A stretch of DNA of 64,000 bases from Adiantum capillus-veneris (taxonomy: Eukaryota; Streptophyta; Polypodiopsida; Polypodiales; Pteridaceae). The translations under genes and the position numbers were made by a program. This document shows, piece after piece, positions 23,031 to 34,530 of this stretch (positions within the stretch are counted from its first letter, which is position 1; every line of letters starts with the position of its first letter). The stretch is from assembly GCA_014529385.2 (NCBI GenBank), contig CM043960.1, positions 39,223,281-39,287,280 of the forward strand. The letters run 5' to 3'. Under the pieces are notes generated by a model. That model saw only the letters and a program-made list of their open reading frames with translations. It made no database searches and was not told where the DNA came from.

Positions 23031-23200
23031 CACTACAAGAGGTTATGTGCACTTGTGACGCTTTTGGCGACGGAAATACATTGGATTTTTATACTCTTCG
23101 GTATCGTTAAGACTGTCGCTAACAGCGTCGCTATAACTGTCGCTATATAGCGACGCCTATAGCGACGATTACAATCCTTCTGTAGCGACGCTTGTAGTGA
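23031..23200. repeat. Left TIR and subterminal repeats of CACTA 2
   Basis: After CACTACAAGAGGT, the words TGTCGCTAACAGCGTCGCTATA, TGTCGCTATATAGCGACGCCTATAGCGACG and TAGCGACGC follow within 150 bp, in both orientations. Confidence 0.85.
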
Positions 23201-23939
23201 TGTCCAAGAGTAAAAATTATTGGGTGGCGGGGCATTCAACCCATCAACCATATTGAATGTTTAGAGTAAACCTAAATGAATCCAAGATAAGCCCAAATTC
23301 ACCTTTGAAAGAAAGTGCACTATATAGACCCAAAGTAATCACCCATAAGACAATATAACCATTAACTCCATCATGCATAGTATTGTTTGTAGAATAAAGA
23401 TACAAAACTGACAAAAGTAATTGGACGAAAGTAAATCAATGACAGTTATACACATCATAGGCAAAATCACTTCATTGTTAAGCTTTGCAAATGTTATAGT
23501 TACAACACAATTATCATTATTGAGAAAATACATGGTTTTCCAATAATTACAAAAGACATATACATGTCATCTCATACATGACAAAAGGAAACTAATGCTA
23601 TCTGGCTACTGCTAGATAGACTAACGTTGTATAATTAGACGTCTTATCGCGTCCAAGTGGCGTATCTGTCGGATTCTGTAGAAAAAAACAATAAGACATA
23701 CTTTCGGTAAGTATAAACACATAACTACAAAACAATCTGTTTTCTTAACTTATCATTAAAATGCAACAAATGTAAAAGAGTAAAGTGAAATACTGACCAT
23801 GCCGTCGCGAGAACTCAGAATGTCCATCAGGGTGTTTAAGCCCTTTCTGCCTACGTACTCGCGCTCGTATGGTGTGGGGTCACGTCCTGTCATCATCGAC
23901 CACTGTTCAAAACATACAAAGAATCCATTAAGTTAGAAT

Positions 23940-24465
23940 TTAAAAGTACAAATAGACGTAACTACCAAACCTAAAGAGCAATGCAAAAACATTTACAAAA
24001 TCGGCCTCAAATGATACCCACCCGCTTATCTCCAAGTGGTGCGAGCTCCCTGCATCTACTCGCGCTTTGGCTGCCTCCTTTTGTTGCTTCCATTTGTCAG
24101 GATTCTTGCGGCGTTGCTCGCTTCGCATTCTCCCAATCTTCTTTGGCTAGCCAATCTGGTATGTTCCACCCATGCTTTATTGCTTTTTGTACTTCAGAAC
24201 GCTTGTACTTGCAGTATTCACACATTCAAACATTCATCAAGTCTTCATTGAATCGTTCATCCCGACTTGACACGGGAAACTCTTCATGCAGCACGCTAAT
24301 GACTATGTCTTTTAATTCATTTGGAACTTCACTCCAGGTGTTTAGTATGTAGTGTCTAAACACCTGAGAGCAAAGACCTCGCATGCGCGAGATCATCTTC
24401 TTGCCTTCGTCATCCATGATGATGCCACCGCTGATGTCGATCGAGTACGGTACGCCCTCTCGCAT
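23940..24465 (-). pseudogene. TNPA-like / Transposase_24-type remnant
   Basis: Minus strand: the frame from 24465 gives SIDISGGIIMDDEGKKMI, then LCSQVFRHYILNTWSEVPNELKDIVISVLHEEFPV, resembling the W-x2-[IV]P-x3-K-x3-[FIV] signature of the plant Ptta/En/Spm (Transposase_24) family. After a stop, other frames continue with CKYKRSEVQKAIKHGW, DWLAKEDWENAKRA and RRKNPDKWKQQKEAAKARVDAGSSHHLEISGWVSFEADF, the expected order. In En/Spm the TNPA-type protein binds the subterminal repeats. Frameshifts may instead be introns. Confidence 0.55.
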
Positions 24466-25038
24466 GTGACGCGTGAACCTGTTGTCTCAGCAGGGGGCTC
24501 TAGCGGCATCTCGATGGAGGTATGGATATTAGGTGTTTCCACTGGAGTATGGACCTCGAAGCAAGGAGTGTTGACTGGGGTGACTCCCGGAGGAGTAGCT
24601 AGTGGTGTGTAGCCAGGAACGACCGATAGCCGCGCAAAACTTGACATAGATGACGATGCCATGGCTAGTGTAGAGGCGGGCAAAGAAGGGAAAGGTAAGG
24701 AGCCTCGTCGAACACGAGGCGGTGTCGACGCATCAGCGGCGGCATCCCCACAACAACCGCTACCACTATAGAGCGTCGGTGCCTAGACAAGTGTGAATAT
24801 CGTCTCGTCGACACCGAAGGTTCGGAGCGCGCTGAATGCTCTAAAACAGAGGGAGATGCTGAAGGAGTGGAACGACGTGATGGTGTTCCAGAGCAATGAT
24901 GCTCCTCGTACCACCTCCTCTGCTGGGGTGACAAAGAAAAAAGAAACTCATCATCCTCCATACCTTAATATTGAATGGAGAAGAAAACATGGACAAGTTA
25001 TAATCTATACTAAAGATAATAGGGAGAGGGATTCTTGT

Positions 25039-25079
<41 letters not shown>

Positions 25080-25152
25080 TCATAAAGGGGGAGGGATTCC
25101 TATGAAGTTCTTGTGAATTTGTCTCTCGTGTGCATTCTACGTATTTTGTAAA

Positions 25153-25423
25153 AGCACTACGCTTCGAGTGCGATGGAGACTGAGGCTGCAATCGCGAAGG
25201 AGGTGATCCGTCTCTGCTCTACTCGTCCCTCCACTAGATCTAGTTGATCGGGTGAAAGAGACGCTAAGAAGCACTCCTGTGGCCCCAACAGTAGTGCTTC
25301 TTAGCGTCTCTTTCACCCGATCAATTAGATCTAGTGGAGGGACGAGCAACATCTATGATCAAAGACGGATCACCCCGTTCGCGATTGCAACCTCAGTCTC
25401 CATCGCACTTGGAGCGCAGTGCT
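25153..25423. repeat. Long inverted repeat (hairpin) in CACTA 2
   Basis: The left arm 25153-25275 pairs with the right arm 25293-25423 around a 17-base loop (25276-25292). The inner 55 bp (25221-25275 against 25293-25347) match with one mismatch; outer arms match with small indels (GCGATGGAGACTGAGG against CCTCAGTCTCCATCGC, and so on). Transcribed from either strand it would form an RNA hairpin of about 120 bp. Confidence 0.92.
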
Positions 25424-25627
25424 GCATCTGCATATCAGACTTTCATGACACATCGAGGAGTGTCCTTGCTTGTGAGAACATACCTGGAGCATACTTGGAG
25501 TGGAAGCAATCACGATTAAACACAATTTAGATTTCTCAAGTATAGCATATAGACAAGAATGGACAAAAAGCCACGTGAATACAATATATGGACGGAGCAA
25601 AATTGTTCAAATACAATGTTTATGTCT

Positions 25628-25894
25628 TTAAGAGGTCTCTCTCTCATCCTCGCATAGCTCAGCATAACTCCCTATGTCTATATAGAGCTCTTCGTTTAGG
25701 CAGATATCTTCTGTTCCATTTTGTAGATCCTTTGCATGCACCCCATAGAGAGTAGCAGCTTGATGCTCGTCTGGCACCACCTCAGCGGCTTCGAACTGAG
25801 CATCTTCTCCGATCTCCTGCATTGTTGATGCCGCTGTGATTGGCACATGGTAGCCCTCATACATCCGTGCACTATGAAGGACTACCTCTATCAC
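25628..25894 (-). CDS. CACTA 2 acidic C-terminal frame
   Basis: An 88-codon minus-strand frame rich in Asp/Glu (EIGEDAQFEAAEVVPDEHQAA..) lies downstream of the DUF4216-like piece. Its position and acidity match the C-terminal tail of the CACTA 1 transposase (10855-11116), but residues are not clearly alignable. It is probably the last exon of the deleted transposase. Confidence 0.4.
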   Translation of the reverse strand: MIEVVLHSARMYEGYHVPITAASTMQEIGEDAQFEAAEVVPDEHQAATLYGVHAKDLQNGTEDICLNEELYIDIGSYAELCEDERETS

Positions 25895-26051
25895 GTACCA
25901 TCAGTTTGATGTAGACTTTGTAGGATGAAATATCACCTGGCAGAGCCACATAACTTACATGAGAGCTTCCAAGCACATAACTTCTAAAATTGGATGTTAA
26001 CTATTTACAGACTTACTTGTTCACAATGCTCGGGTAGTACGAAAGTGTCTC

Positions 26052-26237
26052 TTAGGTCGGTCCATTTTTTAGTTGAATCCACCTCAAGGAAATCTGACTC
26101 CCTCTACGCACATTAGCATTGCGACCCTCCATGTTTATCTTGAACCATTGCACGTCAAACAAGTCGATAAAAAATCCTCTATAATCGATCCTCAAAATCT
26201 CTTGTAGCGTGCCGAAGTAAGTGAATTCCACCACCAC
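26052..26237 (-). pseudogene. CACTA 2 DUF4216-like remnant
   Basis: The minus frame reads VEFTYFGTLQEILRIDY, then GFFIDLFDVQWFKINMEGRNANVRRG, parallel to the CACTA 1 segment at 10580-10690 (LLDVKWFKV..GRNATVRRDGN). The end of the frame runs into a shifted DTFVLPEHCEQ motif near 26020-26045, also shared with CACTA 1. Confidence 0.8.
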
Positions 26238-26247
26238 AGGATCTGCA

Positions 26248-26462
26248 TCAGAAGACCGTCGACTAGATCTACTCGATATCTCTCGAAATCACATTTCAGA
26301 CACTTCTCCATGTCTATGTATTCCCCTCTGAAAAGAATGCAGTCGCTAGGACAAGCGTGAATCGAACTGTAATCCATCTCCAAGTTTTGCAAGATCTTTC
26401 TTGCTTCCTCTCTGGAATCTGGCATCACATTATCTACTGGCAGTATGTGCTCTTTAAGCAAT
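26248..26462 (-). pseudogene. CACTA 2 transposase, CPNDC-type exon
   Basis: The minus exon starts at 26462 after intron 26562-26463 (donor AG|GTGATC, acceptor GGGTAG) and reads LLKEHILPVDNVMPDS..KILQNLEMDYSSIHACPSDCILFRGEYIDMEKCLKCDFERYR. It parallels CACTA 1 exon 8214-8953 up to residue about 70, then breaks near 26248 directly into the DUF4216-like region. This junction is the internal deletion of the Tnp2 core. Confidence 0.85.
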
Positions 26463-26562
26463 CTACCCAATGAAAAAAATGTGGTACACTTGTGTAAGTA
26501 ATCTATCAGATCATTATACATCTAGAGTTTTTTATTGAAGTAAACACATTGTAATAGATCAC

Positions 26563-26828
26563 CTAAAAAGCGTTGTGATGCTAGTGTCACTCCATCCAAA
26601 CTTTTCCTGCATGTTGAGAAGAACCAGGAGCGCCTTCAATCTAAACATACGTGCTCCATCATACAATGGCGTATCGCCTTCACTTTTCATATCATCATAG
26701 ATAAGACTTTCTGAATCCATGATCATCTCGATCAAGTCATCGATCTCAGGATTAAACATTGCCTCGTTGAGAATGTGGTCTATATAGTCATCCTTCGAGC
26801 TGTCAGAGGCTACACCTTGTGGCCTCAC
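26563..26828 (-). pseudogene. CACTA 2 transposase, second exon
   Basis: The minus frame reads DTPLYDGARMFRLKALLVLLNMQEKFGWSDTSITTLF and stops at the splice donor, exactly as the PIYEGAKISVLRTCLAFLNL..YGWSDASVTTLF exon of CACTA 1. An acidic linker precedes it. The shared intron position confirms family membership. Confidence 0.85.
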
Positions 26829-27010
26829 GTATGGTGCTTGATCAAAGCGCCTGCGAGAACACGTCTATTGGGTTGCAAGATTGCTGCCTGTTGGCCAGCG
26901 TCAAAGTGACGAGTTATAATTGGCAACAACTCGATCTATAATAGATGGATCAAACTCGCCAAATTTGCGAACGTGCTGCAAAGAACGCGTCTTGTCCATC
27001 GCACAGCATG
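26829..27010 (-). pseudogene. CACTA 2 transposase N-terminal remnant
   Basis: Minus-strand translation near 27000-26900 gives RSLQHVRKFGEFDPSIIDRVV, reminiscent of the EHVHKYGEFARETV segment of CACTA 1. It is followed by stops, so it is decayed or split by unrecognised introns. (CT)n at 27163-27211 lies upstream. Confidence 0.5.
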
Positions 27011-27157
27011 CTTGCATTGATTACAAGGACACAAGATCCTTGTTGAGAGATAAGTGTTTCGATTGGACGGCCCCACATCCTTGTCACTACTCATAATGAA
27101 TGTTAAAACCTTATAACCAGGACATAAATTTAATCTTCTATTGGCATCCTCTGTCTT

Positions 27158-27213
<56 letters not shown>

Positions 27214-27639
27214 ACATTGTAAACTACCTCACATTCTCTACTCATGTCCGATCCCCGCACACCTCGTTCTAGAGGTGCACAGAGATCAGAACCATCGGGT
27301 TATGATCTCGTCTTTATTGGTCAATGTCTATATTTGTGGGTACGAGAAATCTACACACCCACGTCGACATGATAGTGTATGTAATGGACAAAACCCCTTT
27401 CCCTCTTCTTTAGCTATAGCAATTCACAGCATCTTAACATCTCTTTACAGCAGATCCTTGTTTGAGGGATTACTTAACACATTACATGTTGGCCTCCAAT
27501 GTGAGTATCATGCCGTTGAAAGCTTTCCAATTTAAGGTCGCATTCGTAGAGAGGAAGAGAGGGATCACCGTTCGCTCCTAACTCTAATTTTTTTCCATAA
27601 TCTCGAAGATAGACTTTAATATAAAAACTAAATCCAAAA

Positions 27640-28320
27640 TCCAATCTTAAAACTAACATAATTGAACATATGGTGATTGTGAGCTAATTGAACATGGTTA
27701 GTGGGTGAGTTAATAGGTGTCAGATTCTGATGGGAATATATATATTGTTGTGTACATAGTGTTTGCTCTTTGGGCAAAGCCTTATTGATATGACATGCCC
27801 TAAAATCTAACCTAAATTTAATATATCTTAAATCTAACATAAATCTAGATCTAATCTAATCGTAAAACTCAACATAAACCTAAATCTAATTTAATTTCAA
27901 ATCTAACCTAAACCTAAATGTAATCTAACTTAAATCTAAATCTAATCTAATGTTAAATCTAAATCTAATCTAATCTTAAACTCAACATAAACCTAAATTT
28001 AATCCAATCTTCAATCTTAAATCTAAATGTAATTTAACCTAAATCTAATCTAGCTAATGTTAAATCTTGCCCTAATTTTAAATCTAACGCAAATCTAAAT
28101 CTAACCTGATTTGAAACTCAACATAAACTTAAATCTAACTTAAACCTAAATGTAATTTAATCTAATCTTAAATCTAATTTAAATCTTAATCTAATTTTAA
28201 GTCTAACCTAATTTTAATTTAACATAAATTTTAAATATAAGTTAAATGTAATCTAACTTAATCTTAGATCTTAATCAAACCTAATTTTAAATATAATCTA
28301 ACCCTTAATTTTAATATAAC
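27640..28320. repeat. Degenerate TAAATCTAA array
   Basis: About 0.7 kb of variants of (T)TAAATCTAA(T), CTAACCTAAA and ACTCAACATAAACCTAAAT, with larger units recurring (TAATCTTAAACTCAACATAAACC at about 27858 and 27972). It lies in the 5' non-coding part of CACTA 2. Confidence 0.85.
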
Positions 28321-28375
28321 ATTTTATTTTATATTTTCTCTACTTTTTTAATCTATCTTTCTTTCTCTCTTTGTT

Positions 28376-28429
28376 TTCTCCCCTTACCTCTCTCTTTTCG
28401 TCTTTTTCCCCCCTCTCTCTCTTTGGTTT

Positions 28430-28477
<48 letters not shown>

Positions 28478-28611
28478 CTTTATATATATCTCTCTCTCAT
28501 TCTCTCTCTTTACTTTATCTCTCTCTCTCTCTCTCTCTCTCAATGTGTGTGTGTATGCATTCTTTGTTTATGCATGTGTGTGTGTGTATGTGTTTTTTGT
28601 TTATGCATGTG

Positions 28612-28653
<42 letters not shown>

Positions 28654-28740
28654 GACACAATGTGTGTGTGTGTGTCTGTGAGGGAGAGAGAGAGAGAGAG
28701 AAAGAGGGGAAGGAGCATACCTGGCTCTCCTTCCTCTCCT

Positions 28741-28772
<32 letters not shown>

Positions 28773-28795
28773 GGGAAGAAAGAGAGAGAGAGGGA
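28376..28795. repeat. (CT)n / (GT)n / (GA)n compound tract
   Basis: (CT)n at about 28434-28474, 28513-28540 and 28617-28650; (TG)n at 28543-28585, 28660-28680 and 28741-28771; (GA)n at 28683-28705. TTTGTTTATGCATGTGTGTG is duplicated (28564, 28598). Confidence 0.85.
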
Positions 28796-28839
28796 GAGCG
28801 CGGGTTTACCTCTTTCACTTGAGCGTCGAAACTCATATT

Positions 28840-28995
28840 TAAGATCTAAGTTTTTGGCGCTCTCGGTTTATTTTGTACCCATGTCGGCGTCGCTATGGGC
28901 ATCGCTATGCAACAAAGAGAATAGCGACGCCGTGGATTTTTCCTTTTGAGCGTCGCACTGCGGAGCATCGCTAGTGTGAAGTACCTCTTGTAGTG
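28840..28995. repeat. Right subterminal repeats and TIR of CACTA 2
   Basis: GGCGTCGCTATGGGCATCGCTATG, AATAGCGACGCCG, GAGCGTCGCACTGCGGAGCATCGCTAG, then the terminal ACCTCTTGTAGTG. Confidence 0.85.
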
Positions 28996-28998
28996 TAA

Positions 28999-30670
28999 CT
29001 TTGGTAGCGCTTAACGAGGCCAGCCTCACGCTCTACAACTGTGCCACACACATTCTCTCTTCCCTGCCATGTCAATGGCGCATAGGTAACTCTGTTCTCC
29101 ATAACCGAGCCTCATCAAAGGCAGTTGCTTTTGTTTCCCTAGTAAAAATGACTCCTTGCCTACTCAAAGCTAGGAATGATGAAGTATACTGTTCGCTACA
29201 GGCCATGATTACTCGTGCTCAACCTTCTTCTATTTACAGAGGTGAGGGTGCATTCCGCCTCTCACTTAGCCTTGTGCGTGTTTGATTTGTGTAAACTGAA
29301 AGAGAGGGCTGTGTGTCTGCTGTGGTGTTATGGAGCTTGCAGCGTAGTCCACACAGGTTGGTTACTAACTACCACTCTTGGTAATATGGTTATCTCTCCT
29401 TTGAAACAGTAGGTCTAAGGTGATGTAAGCACCTTTGCTCGTATACAATTATGTAACATTTTGGCTTGGCTTGGTAAGGCCCACTGTGTGGGTGACTAAT
29501 TCCGACAATGAATGGCATTAAAAGGTTGATTCTTAACACTTGGTATTGTTGATTATGTCTAATTTAACAAAAGTATTGGCTAATTCGTGGTCGTAAAAGG
29601 CGTTGAGTTAATGGAGCAATTCGGTAGGGTGTTCTGACGATTTGGTAGGGTTCATTACTTGCGAATGAAATAATCTACCTATACTTGAGTAAGGTACTCT
29701 TCACATAGTTTGAACTTTGACAGTATTGTACATTGCCTTGGTACCGAGTATTAGTAAGACCTCCTACACCACTAATGGATTTTTTTTGTCTAAATTTCGA
29801 ACTCTGTATCTAACAAATTACTGTGTGGTATAAAGGTTTGTGACCACGGGCAATAATGTATGTACCAAAAAGCTTGCTTAATCTCTCATATAGCGTAAAC
29901 CACTGGAAGATACGCAAAAAATATTGGGTTGAATTTTTGGACAAGCTCTAATTAAGTGGTATTTTTTGTTTTTTGTAGAAAAAACTCCTGCCCGTTTCTA
30001 ACATAGACAGAGATGATACCGAGCTGGTGTTTTTTGAAAGAGATTGACACCTCGTTCAAAAGGTTGTTACAGTACACTTAAAGAAAGGATTGGTATGAGT
30101 CTTTGACATACTAAACTTGAGAAAAATGATTCAAGTCGGCCCAAGGGAACGTATATTTTTGAGGTTGATAAACATGGCTGAGTTGGCTTACTTTTCTGCC
30201 GACTAGATGTTTGGGTTGATAAGAGACATTTAAAAGATCTTTTTTACTTTATAAGTATGCTAATGCCTGACAAATGTGGCAAAATCTATTTGCTTAGAAT
30301 AAAAAAAGTTGGTAACCGCCTGGTAATAGATTTTGTTTAATAGATCAACTAATAAATAGGAACCAAATTATAAAAACTTTCTTACAAACTAATCTGGAAC
30401 AACCAAAAAAACTCTTGACATTGGTTTTAAGTTGAACATGGATAACAACTAATATAGTCCATTGATACCTATTAAACACATCCAAGGTTAACATATGTGT
30501 TGTTTGTTTGGATGGATGCACGTGAGGACTTTATCTTTTCTTGGATTTTTTTGACTTAAAGCAAATGTTTGTCCATGATTAGACTTGCTCCTACTACTTG
30601 GGAAGTACTTATGATATCAGTTTATATTGGAATGAGGCTTCATTCTCATAAGCTCTGTACAAAGATAATT
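28999..30670. other. Intergenic DNA
   Basis: No domain, RNA gene or element boundary was recognised. Open frames (29001-29285, 29215-29412) lack recognisable similarity. Confidence 0.45.
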
Positions 30671-31318
30671 CTTTTTTTTTTAGCAAAACTCACAATTGTG
30701 AGTGGATAGTATTAAGAACATCAGAAATATACACCAACCTCAAGCTCGGACCGAGCCTTGAGGGACAAAGGATTACAAGTTTTCTGCTTGACAGAGAAAC
30801 GACAACTACTCCTAGGCTTTACTTATTACAAGATGTCATCATGACATGTATTGTTCTAGACCAATCCTCTTATGCTTGTTTGTCTCCGATCATGTGGATC
30901 GTCACTCTGCTCTCTTGTATAATTTCACAAAATCTTGCCACATCCAGATCCCCCTCAAATATGCGGTGGTTCCTTGCTTTCCAAATCTGGTGAAAGAAGT
31001 AGTACCTGATTATTTGAGTGCAAACAAGAAGAGCAGGACTTCCCAACCTGTTACTACCAAAGAACAGATTAGTCTTGAAGAACTTAATTTGCCATGTCAT
31101 TTGATCCACTTGCATATTTTCCCAGCCATGCCACTGATTGCCTGGCATCCCATGAACAGGTGGGCTAGGTCTTCAATAGCTATTCTGCACCTCGAGCAAC
31201 GATCGGCCCGATTCCTCTTTTGTGAATCTTTACGCCCGTTGGTAGAGCACCCCACATCACTTTCCACCTAAATATCTTCATATACTGAGGCCTCGTGCAT
31301 TAATGCATGGTAAATGCA

Positions 31319-32440
31319 TTAATGCATGGTAAATGCCTTTAGAATGTGGTTTCCAAAAGAGGCTACTCCGGGCCGTCGCCAAGCGTCCCATTCAAAGTTG
31401 GATTCACAAATTGGCATCACCACCTTATCAAGCTCTTTCATCACCCTGTAGACTAGTAAGATCTCAAAGCCATTCAGTTGAAATTGGATGGCTAAAGAGT
31501 CAGTAGTTTTCCAACACTTACTGTTGCCATCCCAGAATTGCTCTAGTCGAACAAGCCCCTTATTATTCACAAACCTGGCCATTTGAATCCAATAGGGGCT
31601 TTGAGGAAGCCCTAATATTTTAGAGAGCCAAGGGGACCAATGCAAAATGGAATTCTTAAAGTATCTCGTTGCTTTTCCCCATTCCAAAACCTCAGCTGCT
31701 CTTTTGCACTTCCTCATCAGTTCCCCTGAGAGTGCACCAGATCTAAGATAAGACCACTTCGGGACAAGAAGTTTGTCATGCATCACAACGTCCTTCCACT
31801 TTCCCCCTTTCGATCCCAGTTTTACTGCATCAAGCATTTCCTTGGTCATGATAGCCCAAGCTTGGTCCCGTTTAGCCAATGAGACCATAAATTTGGCACA
31901 AAGGGCCTCAGCATGGGACACAGGGTTAAGAATGCATGCCAAGCCCTCCTTGGTCTACTGGGCAAGCAACTACCTCCCATCTAACCCACTGCCATGGCCG
32001 GGATGTTTTTGTGTTGCTTTTCCAAAGAAACCTTTTCACTGGTTTTAAGAATTCTTTCCAGTTACACTTAGCCATCTTGATCATGGGGCTGAGGAAAGCA
32101 ATATACGGGATGATAAAAGCATTAATCACTCTAATCCGGCTTTGGAAGGGTAGGAGAACAAACTCCCATCTTCTCATTTTTTAGCTTATTTTTTCAAGGA
32201 CCCATTGACATCTTTGCCTGTTGGTAACGTCCACCCCTACGGGGGCTCCCAGGTGTTTGAATACACTCCCTTTTGAGATAATCTCTCCTGTCTAGAATGC
32301 AGGGTCAAAAGAGTTGTTCTCCGATAGGGAGATAAGTCTTGACTTCTTTATATTGCACTTGGATCCCGAGGACACGGCAATGCTTGCACAATTTCCAGAG
32401 CTCTCCCGACAACTTGAGGGCACGCCTTTAAGAATATGAG
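31319..32440 (-). pseudogene. LINE B post-RT region
   Basis: Minus frames contain KMRRWEFVLLPFQSRIRVINAFIIPYIAF and W..VRWEVVACPVDQGGLGMHS, the LINE thumb/pre-zinc-knuckle signature (W..V..P...GGLG), and, in 31942-31319, the long C-terminal segment typical of plant L1 ORF2. FADDFLIFLKA (the RT motif C equivalent) is encoded near 32420-32460 in a frame separate from the main RT frame. Confidence 0.8.
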
Positions 32441-32444
32441 AAAA

Positions 32445-33758
32445 TCATCTGCGAATTTTGGCCAGTAGCTGGTCGTTGCCCGGTAATGCCCGACCTTGAA
32501 TCTCTCCTCGTGCAGCACTGGCTCCGAGCATCGTAATGAGCGGATGCGACTCGATGGCAAAAAGCAAGGGGACCAAGGGACATCCTTGTTTGATAGACCT
32601 TTTTACCTCAAAAGAGCCCACAATTCTGTCATTAAACAGGAGCTCTGATTGGCTGCCCATGCCTAGTGTGCGTATGAGGGGACAAAGATGAGGCCCAAAG
32701 CCCAGAGCTTCCATGACTTCTTCTATATAGGACCATTCTATTCTATCATAGGCTTTGTCGAGGTCCAGCTGCAACAATATGCACTCTTGCTTGGAAAAGG
32801 ATGCATACTCAATTCCTACCATTGCTGCCAAGATATTGTCATGTATAGATCTCCCTTTAATGAACCCGTGTTGATGGGGAGAAATGATCCGACTCAGGAG
32901 GGGGGCAAGTGTGAGAGCTATCACCTTGGCAATAATTTTGTATGCTATTGACATCATCGTAATGGGACGCCAATGTTTAAGTTGAGAACAGCAAATATGT
33001 TTGGGGTTGGGCTTGATAAGCCCTCTCTTAACACTTGCATCCAACGACTCTTCGGAAACAACTTGATTGGCCATCTGTGTGACTGGACCCTTGAGATCAT
33101 CCCAAAATTCCGTGAATAATTTAGCCGTCAGTCCATCCCAACCGAGGGACTTTTCATTGCCAAGAGCTTTTAGTGCCGCTGAGCATTCCTCCTCAGAGAA
33201 GGCCATTTCCATGTAGTTGGCTACCTCCTGGGGAACCGTCTTTTCAACACTCCCAAGTAAAGACTCTCGGGCTTCTTCCACTTCCTGAGATTGGGTCTTT
33301 GGCTGGCCAATAATCTGGCTGAGATAGTTGAGCATAAGTCCAGCCATCTCATCTTGGTTTTGAATTGTATTCCCTTTCTCATCATCGAGCATTTGTACGC
33401 GGCCTCGGCTCTTTCTCACTTTCAGAGCCCCAAAAAAATGTGCTTGGTTAGAAGGCTCTGGTTGAAGGAAAGTTTCCCTAGAGAGCAGTCTTGCCTTCTT
33501 GATTTTCTCCAACTGTTCGTTGGCCAGGTGAGATTTAGCTTCAAGCCATCGCTTGTGCTCATCCTCCGTAGCCAGTCCAGCAGCCTTCCTAGAGGCTAAT
33601 TGTGCTACCTCCTCTGTGAGATGTTTGATATGTGCCTCATTGTCTTTTTCAACCCGAGGACCCGAAGTTTTGATAGCTTTTTGTACACTCCGAACAAATA
33701 AATTCCAAGCGCTAGGTTTATTCATCCCCATCCCCATATCTTTCTTGAGCTTTCCCAA
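32445..33758 (-). pseudogene. LINE B reverse transcriptase
   Basis: A 437-codon minus-strand frame. After a basic linker (ARLLSRETFLQPE.., the SH-FF region) it shows WRPITMMSIAYKIIAKVIA (RT1), HQHGFIKGRSIHDNILAA (RT2), LLQLDLDKAYDRIEWSYI (motif A), and KRSIKQGCPLVPLLFA (motif B, with V where plant L1 RTs have S). Motif C (FADD) falls in another frame, so a frameshift separates B from C. Confidence 0.9.
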
Positions 33759-33844
33759 CGCTTTCTTGGTTATGCTTCTAAAGAGAGGGTCTTTGAACAG
33801 GTGTTTCTCTGTAACCAGAAGCTTTTTCTCCCCTCTCGGGGATC

Positions 33845-33860
33845 CCCCCCCCCCCCCCCC
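33845..33860. repeat. C16 homopolymer inside LINE B
   Basis: A 16-base C run between the endonuclease and RT frames; it breaks the ORF2 frame. Confidence 0.9.
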
Positions 33861-34530
33861 TTAATCTTTCTTGAGTTGTAAGTGTAATGGCATGTGATCG
33901 GAGAGGCTTTTTGTTGAGATTACCTTCATCTCTAACGTCGATGAGATCCAGTCAGCTTGATGAGAGCAGTAGCATTTGTCCAATTGGGAGGTAGTGCGGG
34001 CATACTGAAGGCTTGTGTAAGTGAATCCAGGCATGTTGTTCCATTTAGACTTTTCTGAGCCAGTCAATATGCTGGCGGAGCCTACTCTGTCCTTGCTTTT
34101 CTCAACCATATTGAAATCTCCAACCATCAGCCACTCCCCTTCGATCGGAGTATCCCTGAGCTGTATCCATAGTTTAGCTCTATCCTTTGCGTTGCAAGGG
34201 CCGTAAACATTTACTATGGTGATAGGTTGATCGTCCCATCTGATTCTAACACCAAGGACTCTTCCGGATGGGTGGTTTAAAACCATCTTTGGCTCCAAAT
34301 CTCTATCAGCAATGAACAAGACACCACTGAACCCGTCACTTTTCTCATAATAAAAGATAAGTTTTTTTTCCTACAGCCTGTTTTCTCTTGCTACGAGCAT
34401 CCAAATGGTGCTCTTGGATGGCCTAGCAATTGACTGTCTTCTCTTTCTTCACTTTTTCCCAGAAGAGAGTGCCCTTCTTCCGGGTTTTTAATCCCTTCAT
34501 GTTCCAAGATTGAATAGAGAGAGTATCCAT
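33861..34530 (-). pseudogene. LINE B AP-like endonuclease
   Basis: The minus-strand start at about 34528 reads MMDTLSIQSWNMKGLKT, the L1 endonuclease opening (SWNvrGL). The frame 34319-33861 contains ITIVNVYGPC, WLMVGDFNMVE, FTYTSLQYARTTSQLDKCYCS and the terminal LSDHMPL. The region between (34320-34470) is frame-broken. Confidence 0.85.

Larger units (their letters stand above)
23031..28995 (-). mobile_element. CACTA DNA transposon 2 (core-deleted)
   Basis: Complete element of 5,965 bp with 13-bp TIRs CACTACAAGAGGT (23031-23043 and, inverted, 28983-28995) and a perfect 3-bp TSD TAA (23028-23030, 28996-28998). Subterminal CGTCGCTA/TAGCGACG repeats occur at both ends. Genes read on the minus strand: N-terminal exons of a Tnp2-type transposase (27010-26248), then a direct jump to a DUF4216-like piece (26237-26052), so the Tnp2 catalytic core and DUF4218 are deleted. 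A TNPA-like gene remnant lies at 24465-23940 and a long inverted repeat at 25153-25423. It is probably non-autonomous. Confidence 0.95.

Noticed and set aside
27640-28320. Interstitial telomeric repeat
   Set aside because: Units are TAAATCTAA-like and irregular, not runs of TTTAGGG/CCCTAAA.
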